Assembly: GCA_023101885.1 (NCBI GenBank)
Contig: JALPQD010000629.1
Location: 686,080-750,079 of the forward strand
Direction: 5' to 3'
DNA from: Typhlomys cinereus
Taxonomy: Eukaryota > Chordata > Mammalia > Rodentia > Platacanthomyidae
Length of the DNA stretch: 64,000 nt
Made by a program: the position numbers and the translations under genes. Below, one piece after another: positions 53,111-62,423 of the stretch; position 1 is the stretch's first letter; every line of letters starts with the position of its first letter. The notes under the pieces were generated by a model that worked only from the letters and a program-made list of their open reading frames with translations, was not told where the DNA came from and ran no database searches.

Positions 53111-53744
53111 CTGAGAAAAGCAAACTAAAGGGAGAAAGGGTTCGTTTGGACTCACAGTTTGAGGGTACAGACCATCCCGCTAGGGGAGGTCAAGACAGCA
53201 GGAGCACGAGGCCGTGGGTCACACGACCCCCAGAGTCAGCTTGCTTCTCCTTTCTCTACAGTCTAGTATCCCACCCAGCTAAGGGAATGGTGCCGCCTGC
53301 CCGAATCACCCCAATCCAGACAGCCCCCAAGCAGTATTCAAACACATGAGCCAATAGGGGTAATTCACATTGGAACCACGTGAGGGGCTAGCAGAGGTGG
53401 GGACTCCCCAGGATGAAGGGTATTGGAAAAGAGACACGGGCAAGGAGAAGGGGAATCTCATGGCCACTCCTTCCCCGGCTTCCAGGGAGGGACCTGTGGC
53501 ACCCAAATGGTGACTACATAGGCACCAGGCACTCTCAGCCTTGGGGATACAGAGGTAGACAGAAGCCCAGGCTGCCCACATCCCAGCAGCAGCTTGGGCC
53601 TGCACTCCAGGGTTCCATTCCCCCAGAAGCTAAGGACAGCATGGGAAAGCAGCGGAGCAGCCGTAAGGGTGAGTTTCATTGCTGGTACTGGGGCGGTGCT
53701 ATCCGGCTGCTTGAGGAGTCGCTCACAAGAGCCGGTTTTTAAAG

Positions 53745-54032
53745 CTTTTTTTTTTTATTCAATTGTTCGTGTGTGCGTATGTATTTGTGCGCGCGCGTGT
53801 GTGTCTGTGTGTGTGTAGAACCACGGACGAATTCGGGAACCACCATGGACGCCTCCACCTGCTTCTTGTTTACTCTGCCCTGGGATTCACAGGCTCCGCC
53901 CTACCAGGACCAGAAACTCAGGCTGCCCCCCCTTCCGCCCAGCGTCTGTACATGGGATCTGGGATCCGAACTCAGGACCCTCCGCCTGCAAGGCAGAGGC
54001 TTAACCCCTGAGCCACCTCTCCAATCCACAAT
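53745..54032 (-). mobile_element. tRNA-derived SINE (AATAAT-tail subfamily), first of a serial pair
   Basis: Minus-strand copy: T-rich tail, TG/CG alternation (53767-53817), GTAGAACCACGGACGAATTC, the GCATTC-free body with GGCTCCGCCCTACCAGGACC, GGATCCGAACTCAGGAC B box and GAGCCACCTCTCC head. Target-like CCGGTTTTTAAA precedes it and CCTGGTTTTTAAAC follows. Confidence 0.92.
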
Positions 54033-54046
54033 ACCTGGTTTTTAAA

Positions 54047-54338
54047 CTTTTTTTTTTTATTATGTATTCAATTGTGTGTGTATGCATGTGTGTGTGCGTG
54101 TATGTATGTGTGTGTGTGTAGAACCACAGACGAATTCGGGAACCACCATGGACCGCCTCCACCTCCTCCTTGTTTACTCTGCCCCGGGATTCATAGGCTC
54201 CACCCTACCAGGACCAGAAACACAGGCCGCCCCGCTTCTGCCTGGCGTCTATACGTGGGGGTCTAGGATCTGAACTCAGGACCTTCTGCCTGCAAGGCAG
54301 AAGCTTAACCCCTGAGCCATCTCTCCAGCCCCCCCAAT
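54047..54338 (-). mobile_element. tRNA-derived SINE (AATAAT-tail subfamily), second of a serial pair
   Basis: Same family and orientation as the neighbour: TTTATTATGTATTCAATTG tail, GTAGAACCACAGACGAATTC, GGACCAGAAACACAGGCC, GGATCTGAACTCAGGACC and GAGCCATCTCTCCAGCCCC. Bounded by CCTGGTTTTTAAAC (54034-54047) and GCCAGTTTTTAACG (54340-54353). Confidence 0.92.
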
Positions 54339-54632
54339 AGCCAGTTTTTAACGATGCTAAATTAGCAGAGACGATACTGCAGCCTGAAGGTCTTAGAATG
54401 CAGGGCATGGAGGAGGACAGAGTCCAGATGAGGAGGGGGCATGCAGGGAGGGAGGGAAAGGACATGACATGCTACAGAGGGAAGGCCTGAAAGAGAGCTC
54501 CTGGGTGCAGGACCACCAGGGCAAGGAGACCAGGACCACTGGAGAGGATCACAGCTTAGACACTCAGTCCTGCACTTGACCTTCGACCTTCCCTGCACGA
54601 CATCACTTGAGGTTTCCCAAACAATCCTAACA

Positions 54633-55395
54633 GTGGAAATGATGCTGGTGATCACAGTGGGGATGACCCTTGTGATCACAGCATGGATGACCCTGATGAT
54701 CACAATGGGAATGACCCTCAAGACTACATTGGGGATACCCTGGTGATCATAGTGCGAATGACCCTAGTGATCACAGTGGGGATGACGCCAATGATCATAG
54801 AGGGGATGACGCCAGTGATCATAGAGGGGATGACCCTAGTGATCATAGAGCGGACGACCCTAGTGATCATAGAGGGGACGACCCTAGTGATCACAGTGGG
54901 GATGACTCCAATGATCATAGAGGGGACGACCCTAGTGATCATAGAGGGGACGGCCCTAGTGATCACAGTGGGGATGACTCTAATGATCATAGAGAGGACG
55001 ACCCTAGTGATCACAGTGGGGATGACTCCAATGATTATAGAGGGGACGACCCTTGTGATCATAGAGGGGACAATCCTAGTGATCATAGAGGGGACAACCC
55101 TTGTATCATAGAGGGGACGATCCTAGTGATCATAGAGGGGATGACCCTTGTAATCATAGAGGGGACGATCCTAGTGATCATAGAGGGGATGACCCTTGTA
55201 ATCATAGAGGGGACGATCCTAGTGATCATAGAGGGGATGACCCTTGTAATCATAGAGGGGACGATCTAGTGATCATAGAGGGGACGACCCTAGTGATCAC
55301 AGTGGGGACGACCCTTGTGATCACAGTGGAGATGATCCTGCTGGTCACAGTGGGAACAACTCTGGTGACCACAGTGGGGCAACCCTCGAGATCCC
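54633..55395. repeat. 24-bp GATCATAGAGGGGACGACCC minisatellite
   Basis: About thirty copies of a 24-bp unit, beginning with GATCACAGTGGGGATGACC variants and changing to GATCATAGAGGGGACGACC. In 55107-55266 the array shows a 48-bp higher-order period in which GACCCTTGTAATC alternates with GATCCTAGTGATC. Since 24 is divisible by three, frames stay open for over 100 codons on both strands. Confidence 0.97.
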
Positions 55396-55609
55396 AGTGT
55401 TCACTGGTTAGACCCCAGAACTAGCTCTCAGTGCTCTCTGCAGATCACTAATGAACTTGCACTTCATGTCTGCAATGCACTAGCAGTTAACCCAAAAGCA
55501 GTTATGGAGCATGAATGGAAAAACCTCAACTTTGAGTTTGTCATGAGGCACAGTCTGTCTTCTCCCCTGAGTGTGGGCCGACCTGTAACCACTTCAGCAG
55601 TGGGGTATA

Positions 55610-55795
55610 GCGGGCCTGGCCGGAAATGTGGCTGAGCAGGAAGAGTGCTCCTGGGACTTGCAAGAAGCATGAAGCCTGCGGGTGTGGTCCATGCCTATAA
55701 TCCCAGCACAGGAGGAGGCAGGAGATCAGGAATTCAAGGTCACTCTACATAGTTGGAAGTCAGCCAGGGCTACATGAGAGAAAAAAATAGAGGAA
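55610..55795 (+). mobile_element. ID-B1 dimeric SINE (B4-type)
   Basis: ID-like half (AAATGTGGCTGAGCAGGAAG) and B1 half (GGGTGTGGTCCATGCCTATA, ATCCCAGCACAGGAGGAGG, CAGGGCTACATGAGAG) ending in A-rich sequence. Confidence 0.8.
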
Positions 55796-55874
55796 AAGGA
55801 CACCTGGCGACTTTCAAGGTTAGATAAACACAGGCAAAGCAGTAACCTGTCTTGTCTGTGGCACCCTGAATCTT

Positions 55875-56060
55875 TATCCTCTCTCTCTCTCTCTCCTCTC
55901 TCTCTCTCCTCTCTGTCCCTCCTCTCTCCTCTCTGTCCCTCCTCTCTCCTCTCTCTCCCTCCTCTCTCCTCTCTCTCCCTCTCTCCCTCTCTTTCCCTCT
56001 TACTCTCTCTCTCTTCCCCCTCTCTCTCACTCCCTCTCTTCCTTTCTCCCTCTCTCGCTG
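55875..56060. repeat. (CT)n/CTCTCCCT pyrimidine tract
   Basis: Nearly pure pyrimidine for about 185 bp; CTCTCCTCTCTGTCCCTC units repeat every 20-22 bp at 55905-55980. Charged R/E-rich frames on the minus strand are artefacts. Confidence 0.95.
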
Positions 56061-56689
56061 ATGGCTGCTGTGACGTGAACCAGCCTCCGGCCACAGATTC
56101 CCCACCATAATGAACTCTGTCCACTCTGGAACCATAAGTCCAGTTTCTCCTTTCTCCTTTCAGTTGCTTGGGTCACAGTGTGTGTGACCGCAGCTCTGAG
56201 GTGCTCACCTAAGTGAACGAGACAGGCCAAAGCAAGGTCTGGCGTGAAATCCACATGCTGAGAGAGATACCCCGGGACAAGACTGGATCGGAGGCCGAGG
56301 CAGGAGGAGCACGAGTTCTAGACTCGCCTGGGGAGGGGTCAGAACTCATCACCACCTCACAAGGGTTTTCACGGTGACAATTCCCTCCAGCCCCTGTGCC
56401 TTCATCTCAGAATCAGGCTGACAAAACACCCCTTCTACAGCCAGAGTTACGAATCTATCCTTGACTCAAGCCGCTGAGAATTATCTAGAGGCATGGCAGT
56501 CCTTCCTCTCCCGTCACCTCCCCTTAGATTCTTCTCCCCAACCCAGGCCCCTGCAGCCCCCCATGGTCTGGGTGCATCTTGGCTCTTCCTCTCTAGTGCC
56601 CTCTATACTCGACTCACAGCATCCAGAATTCTTCCTCCCAGAGGTCCTGGGCTTCACTGCCAGAGTCATTTTCCTTCTGACTCTTTGCT

Positions 56690-56912
56690 GCAAGTCCTCA
56701 GGTCTCACTTTGTTTGAATGTGAGCCCAGGCTGGCTCCACATCCTGTAGCCAAGGATGACCCTGAACTCCTGATCTTCCCACCCAGTCTACGTCTGCCCC
56801 TAGTGCTAGTACAGGTACAGCTCCTAGTCTACACAGGGCCGGGATGGAAGCCAGGTTTGGTGCACACTAAGTCAAGTGTGCTACCCACTGAGATACACCC
56901 CAGGCCCTCAGA
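56690..56912 (-). mobile_element. ID-B1 dimeric SINE (B4-type)
   Basis: GTGAGCCCAGGCTGGCTCC and CCAAGGATGACCCTGAACTC (B1 half), then GTGTGCTACCCACTGAGATA, CACCCCAGGCCC (ID half) in minus orientation. Confidence 0.8.
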
Positions 56913-56989
56913 CCTTCCCGATCCTTTCAGAAGCTTTGTGGAACCAGGACTTTCCCAGAATCCTCCGTGGGGTTAAGAAAGAAAAGAAG

Positions 56990-57244
56990 CCTGTGGACCA
57001 GAGAGATGGCTCAGGGGCTAAGCCGCTGCCTCTCAAGCAAAAGGACCTAAATTTGGATCTGCAGAGCCCACGGGAGGAAATGGGAGTGGCCCGAGCTTCC
57101 CACCTTGGAAGGCAGAGCCTGGGAAACCCCAGAGCAAAGCAAAAAGGAGGTAGAACGATCCAGGATGATTCCCGAAGTCATACTTGGGCCTCCACAGACA
57201 CACACAGTGGCCTCTGATACACACACACACACCATACACACACA

Positions 57245-57300
<56 letters not shown>
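56990..57300 (+). mobile_element. tRNA-derived SINE (CA-tail subfamily)
   Basis: GACCAGAGAGATGGCTCAGG head, TAAATTTGGATCTGCAG B box, GGAAGGCAGAGCCTGGGAAA, GATTCCCGAAGTCATACTTG, TGGCCTCTGATACACAC and a long (CA)n tail (57221-57298). Short direct repeats AAAAGAAGCCT (56981-56991) and AAAAGAAGTCCT (57298-57309) flank it as an imperfect target duplication. Confidence 0.93.
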
Positions 57301-57302
<2 letters not shown>

Positions 57303-57349
57303 AAGTCCTAATTCTTAAGAGCTGGCTTCTCCCTTGGGTGCACTGGACC

Positions 57350-57570
57350 CCAGTCTGTCTCCTCCTGTCTCCGCTGGGGATTGAACCTGGGGCCTCACAC
57401 TAAGTAAGTGGTCTATCGAAAAGCTGCAACCACAGCCCGCTCTCCCTTTATTGGTAGACAGAGAACCCTGGGCTGCCTTTGAACCTGCCATCCTACCTCC
57501 TGCCTCCCCTTCTGAGTAGATGTGTGATGGGCGGAAGCCGCTGTGCCCGGCCTCTTATTTCAATAAGCTC
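57350..57570 (-). mobile_element. ID-like and B1-like SINE pair
   Basis: GCTGGGGATTGAACCTGGGG and AGTAAGTGGTCTATCG (ID-like, minus), then ACAGAGAACCCTGGGCTGCC, TTTGAACCTGCCATCC (B1-like, minus). Confidence 0.65.
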
Positions 57571-58309
57571 TCCAATGCCTCCTGCTAGTGCCAGCAGCCG
57601 GGCGGCGCTCCAGGGGCAGCTGTGCACTTCCCAATCCCTACCCAAGCAACTATCCCGTGTATCCACCAGCCGCGCACCTCTCGAACCCTCTCCACAGCTC
57701 CGTCCCTTGTGCTTTAGCGTTCAGCTTTCCAGTCAGGAGTAACCGGGTCCGAGGCTGGGTCTCTCCCTCCTCCCTGGAGTTGCAGCCACACTGGGCGCAG
57801 CCTGGCAGGCTCACGGCCCCTGGAGCAGATGTGTCGGAGCCTTTCTAAGGCTTCAGAAGCGCCTTGGCTTCAGAGGTGCCCAGATTCCCAAGTCCCCAGG
57901 GGCTGTGATAGCCCCCCCAGGGCTCGCTCCCGTCTTTGGGAGCCAGGCAGCGCTGGTCCCCACACAATCCCACTCCAGGCCCAGGAAGGAAGAACTCCAA
58001 GTTCTTTCTCTTGCTGGACACTGTTCTTTTGGGAGTTCTCGCGAGGCCCTGGGGTTTTATAAGGACATTGCAAAACCTCTGCCAGCTCCCCGAGATCTCC
58101 CCATTGCTCCCCAGTGAGACCCATATGCCGATCCCCATTTACTAAGGAGAACGCAACGTTCCCTGGGAGCACCTGTGTAGATAACACAAGGGAATGAGCA
58201 CAGGCAACAGCCTGGAGAGACACCATGTGCACAGGCGCCCTGGGCCACGCATGAGCTCCGCATAGGTGGAGGGAAGAACCTCAAGTCGTTTCCAGAGTTA
58301 AGTCCCCAG
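57571..58309. other. Intergenic unique sequence
   Basis: GC-rich, no feature recognised. Confidence 0.35.
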
Positions 58310-58400
58310 GGCCCTGCAACCTCGGCCAATGTGCTCAACCTTCACTGCCTCCATTATCTTGTGTGTAACATCGAGATAACAACAGTACATAGGTTATAGA
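58310..58400 (-). mobile_element. MIR SINE fragment
   Basis: CTCAACCTTCACTGCCTCCA and ACATCGAGATAACAACAGTA match the minus-strand MIR order. Confidence 0.6.
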
Positions 58401-58599
58401 TCCCTACCCAAAATGCTTTGGGGTCCAAAGCAGGATGGATTTGTTTTCTACATTTCAAAATAGTTACAGATACGTGATAAGATACCTTGTGGTCGGATGG
58501 GGGCCCAAATCCAAAGGCAAAATTCATTTATGTCTCATAATCACCTTAAGTGCTTAGCCTACAGATAGCTTTATGTGATATTACTTACGCATCTTGAAA

Positions 58600-58730
58600 C
58601 AGCGTCTCATATAGCCCAGGCTGGCCTCGAACTCATCTTGTAGCCCGGGCTGGCCCCAAACACTCAATGCTTCTGCCTTGCATTCTAAGTGCTGGGGTAG
58701 CAAGAGTGTGTCACCCTGTCTGGCTACTTT
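58600..58730 (-). mobile_element. B1 SINE
   Basis: GAAACAGCGTCTCATATAGC, CCAGGCTGGCCTCGAACTC with an internal second GTAGCCCGGGCTGGCC block (the B1 internal duplication), CTAAGTGCTGGGGTAGC. Confidence 0.85.
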
Positions 58731-58979
58731 ATGTTTAAATTATTTTGCACACGAAGTGAAACTTCGGGGAGCAGGACTTCCCATTTGTGGCCGTGTCTGA
58801 TCTTGAACCCCGGCAGGCGGTGCCTGCCCGCTGCCCCAGTTATGTGAAAGACGGTAGAAAGCTTGGGGCCAGCCTGGGCTACCTGGACAGAACCCGTCTC
58901 AGGATAGAGCCCAAGGGTAGAGACCGGTTGGTGTGTGAGGCTCTGGGCTGCTCCCCCAGCACTGTCTGAAAGAAATTAT

Positions 58980-59200
58980 CAGGCCTCAAAGAAGGTTCAG
59001 CAGTTAAAGCGCTTGCCGCCCACCCAAAGGACCAGAGCTCGGGACCCCAGGTCTCAACGTCAAATGGTAGGATGGGATCTGGTGCTGCGGCTGGTGCTGA
59101 ATGTATTGAATGAACAAATGAGTGACACTAAAGTGACTGGGGCTTCCACTGCTAAGGGCCATCCCATGCTGGGGGGCAGGTGGTACACGTGGAGTGTTTA
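58980..59200 (+). mobile_element. Diverged tRNA-derived SINE (B3-like)
   Basis: GGTTCAGCAGTTAAAGCGCT and CTCGGGACCCCAGGTCTC resemble an A/B-box pair; the rest is unclear. Confidence 0.45.
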
Positions 59201-59319
59201 ATCGGCACTGTTTCTAGAAGCCCAGGTGGGCGGTAGACGACCGTCCACCCAGTCCTGTCTGTCCATCTCCACAGAGTAGGAGTGGCTCCCAAGGCTCTTC
59301 TGCAGTGGTGAATGCGTCA

Positions 59320-59390
59320 GCATGCATGTGCACATGCACGTATGCGCACATGCACGTATGCGCACATGCACGTATGCTCACGCATGCACC
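59320..59390. repeat. 16-bp ACATGCACGTATGCGC tandem repeat
   Basis: Three near-perfect units flanked by similar alternating sequence. Fully alternating purine-pyrimidine with CG and GC steps. Confidence 0.9.
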
Positions 59391-59409
59391 CCTCCCCCAT
59401 CTTGGTTTA

Positions 59410-59530
59410 CTTGGCCTTTTTTTTTTTTTTAGATAGAATCTCTCTGTGTAGCCTAGGCTAGCCTCAGACCATCTGCCTCTTCAGCCCTGGAATTACCAGC
59501 AGTGCCTCCACTCTCACATGCATGCTAATT
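59410..59530 (-). mobile_element. B1 SINE
   Basis: T15 tract, then AGATAGAATCTCTCTGTGTA, GCCTAGGCTAGCCTCAGACC and GAATTACCAGCAGTGCC in minus orientation. Confidence 0.8.
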
Positions 59531-59864
59531 AGTTTATATCCCTGAACCCGTGCCCTCTGCCAGGGTTCCGCCCCAGGCCTCTTTTTCTCTTTCCCAGGAT
59601 GATGCTCCCCGGTGCCCAGTCATTCGGCCACAGCAGACCCTGCAGAAGGGAAGAGACACTTTTCACTTGCCAGTGACTGGGAGGTGTAATTATGCTAATG
59701 CAAACATGAGCAGCCACGCTGTGGCGGCCGCTAACTCCAGGTCTTGCTCCAGACTCCGCTGTGTGTCATGGAATTAACTCACCAGAACGCGGTCAGATGG
59801 CGCAGTCATGCAGACGGTTCAGTTCGCTGCCATCGGCACCGAAGGTAACGAAGCCCCAGTAGTC

Positions 59865-59960
59865 TGTGTGTATCTGTGTGCGTGTGTCTGCGTGTCGTCT
59901 ATGTGTGTCTGAGTGTGTATCTGTGTGTGTCTGTGTGTCGTCTATGTGTGCATACAGTGG
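59865..59960. repeat. TG/TCTGTG degenerate microsatellite
   Basis: TGTGTATCTGTGTGCGTG-type units. Confidence 0.9.
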
Positions 59961-60014
59961 GTCTGAATCTTGTGTTCACATACACAGGGGCACTGACTTA
60001 AGTGACCATCATAC

Positions 60015-60150
60015 CTACTTACGCAATCAACGCTGCAGTTACATGTGAAGAATCTGGGGCTCAGAGAGGTTCCGTGACTCCCTCGGGGTTACCAAGCTAC
60101 TTACTAAGTGGCTGACATCAAAACCGAACTCGAGCCTTAAGGTGACAGCT
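60015..60150 (+). mobile_element. MIR SINE
   Basis: GAATCTGGGGCTCAGAGAGG, CAAGCTACTTACTAAGTGGC and ACCGAACTCGAGCC follow the MIR order. Confidence 0.7.
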
Positions 60151-61079
60151 TCTAGTATAGAGGATCCTGCAAGGCTGTGCTGGCCTGAGGGTCGGGGACG
60201 CAGTCAGTGGATGGACTGAGGTTGTGCCAATGGGAAGGCAGAGGTCCTTGTGCCTTAGTTTCCCTGGATGTCTCCAGCCCCTCCCAGCACTGCACAGCCA
60301 GATTAGATTGATGCTTGACTGTCACTGGGCGACAGCTGTGTTTAGAACAGAAACGTTTTCTTCCTTCTTTCTCAAGCAGTCAGATGAGCAAAGCACTCCG
60401 CAGTCCAGAGACGCGTGTGAAATCCTATCTTTTGATTTTCCTTGCGAGAAAAGCATGCTGGGGCTGATTCTAGAACCAGCAGTCTTTCCAGAAGCAAAGT
60501 AGCCAATCGCAGCTCAGATCAGAGTGCAAACCCCAGGGGTCTCCAGGACCGAGCTCTCTGCAGTCGCCTTTGCCCAGAGCTACAGAGAGTGTCCAAGCCA
60601 GTCCCCTGCCCTTTGCCCGCCCGCCTGCTCTGGCCCGCCCGGACTTCTCAAGTCCACCTTTCTCCCTGCCCTGCCTTGGAGATCCCTCCAGGCTCAGCCT
60701 GTTCTTTGCTGGGAACCGTGAAGGACAAACTATCCTCCGCATGGACAGCAGATCCTGGTCTGTGAGCTTCGCCACACCCGAGGAATCAAATCTCTGTGTG
60801 TTCAACTCGCACTGCATCTGCTGTGGGGACAGGTGGCCTGGCCAGCGAGGCCCTGTGACGTCACAGCTCTTTGGTGAGGGGCACCATCTGAGTCAGCCTT
60901 CCCTGTGTATGTCTAGCAGGTGCCACACCCCAGCCCAGTGGGTACCTTTTCTGGAAGCCGGCGACTCCGGGCAGTTGTGACCAGGCCACTATAGGGGCGT
61001 GGCTGGGGCTCTGGCTCAGCATCTCAGCTCTGTCTTTATCCACAGGGTGGACCTGGCCTGAGTTGGCAACACCTCTGGG

Positions 61080-61680
61080 CATATGCTGGCCGGCACCTCT
61101 TCCAGCCAGAAGGAAGAAAGACTTCCCCCACCCGGTAGCGGTAGCGATCCCACAACTCCGTCCCTGGAGTCTGACTGGTCCACCCTCTGGAATGGGTTAT
61201 GGTGATTGGCTCAGGCCTGGATTTCCCCACCCATCGCTGATAACCATGTTCATGATTGATGAGCCCAGCTGAGCCCTTAGGGCGAGTCGGCTTCCCTGGG
61301 AGCCCGAAAGCGAGGATACTTAGAGCAGCCTGGCTGGGATATCTCTGAAGGTCTTGGAAAGCCATCCCCCACTGCGGGGATCACCGCGGAGGAATACACA
61401 TTGGTGCTAAGGAGGAACTGACTCCAGTCCTCCACAGAGATGAGGGGGTCAACGTCCCCCATCCCTTTGCTTATGCAAGGATATGGAGATGAGTTCTGTA
61501 CAGATAAGCCCTACCTCAGGTCCCACACAAGATCAACTGGGTCGGGCCCTGACGTGAGCTAGCACTCCATCTCTGGAGTCTGTGAGTTCCGATCTTTCTC
61601 TGCTCTAATAAACTCGATTTTAATCCTCTACGTGTGTTCTGGTTTCAATCTTTGATCCTGAACCCAAGAACTGGGACACA
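61080..61680 (+). mobile_element. Probable solitary endogenous retrovirus LTR
   Basis: The block ends with CTCTAATAAACTCGATTTTA (AATAAA signal, about 61606-61611), a T-rich stretch and GTGTGTTCTGGTTTCAATC-like sequence closing at about GGGACACA (61673-61680), the layout of an LTR R/U5. A reverse CCAAT (GATTGG) is at about 61203. There is no internal retroviral coding sequence on either side. The start is approximate. Confidence 0.5.
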
Positions 61681-61779
61681 TACAGACTTCTAGAGAGTCG
61701 CCCCACGACATTAGAAGGAAAGAACCCAGCCTGGGTGTTAGAAACCACCTTACACTATCTCCCATTCCACCTTAAGCCC

Positions 61780-61900
61780 ATTTGCAAGACAGAGAGCCCT
61801 GCCCAGAGAGGTTAGACTAGGAGCCCAGGCACACGGTGCAGGGAAAAGGCTGGATTTGAACCCAGATCTTCCTCTCTGACCAGCTTAGACCCCAGGATAT
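61780..61900 (+). mobile_element. MIR SINE
   Basis: GCCCAGAGAGGTTAGACTAG and GGCTGGATTTGAACCCAGAT are clear MIR blocks. Confidence 0.75.
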
Positions 61901-62105
61901 AGCATGGGTGGATCTCCTATGGGCTATAAGTTCTCCCTACCTGGGGGTCTAGTTAGACCCCTGAGCTCCATCCAGGGGGCTCCGCAGTCCACACAGGCTT
62001 TGCTCACTAAAACATAGTCATCCCTAGCTAGGTGAGATTCACCCGGAACTCAGTACTTTGCCCTCTGGCTTCTTTAAATGACTTCCCCTTTGAAATAGGA
62101 CGCCT

Positions 62106-62407
62106 GGGGCTGGAGAGGTGGCTCAGGGGTTAAGCCTCCGCCTTGCAGGCGGAAGGTCTCCTGAGTTCGGATCCCAGATCCCACGTATAGACGCCAGACG
62201 GAAGCGGGGGCGGCCTGCGCTTCTGGTCCTGGTAGGGCGGAGCCTGTGAATCCCGGGGCAGAAGGAGGTGGAGGTGATTCATGGTGGTTCGCGAATTCGT
62301 CCGTGGTTCTACATATACACAGACACACACATACACACACACACAGACACGCACGCGCACATATACACAGTTGAATAAATAATAATAATAAAAAAAAAAA
62401 AAAAAAA
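62106..62407 (+). mobile_element. Young tRNA-derived SINE (AATAAT-tail subfamily), perfect target duplication
   Basis: A full-length copy: GGGGCTGGAGAGGTGGCTCA head, CTGAGTTCGGATCCCAGATC B box, CTTCTGGTCCTGGTAGGGCG, GGAGGTGGAGGTGATTC, GTGGTTCTACATATACAC, CA/CG tail, TTGAATAAATAATAATAA and a long A run. It is flanked by perfect 16-bp GAAATAGGACGCCTGG duplications at 62092-62107 and 62408-62423. Confidence 0.97.
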
Positions 62408-62423
62408 GAAATAGGACGCCTGG

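Noticed and set aside
54683..55111. 142-codon open frame of 8-residue repeats and its antisense partner
   Set aside because: Both are produced by a 24-bp minisatellite whose length is divisible by three.
62106..62180. tRNA gene from the A/B-box-like head
   Set aside because: It is the tRNA-derived 5' part of a SINE; full cloverleaf is not supported.
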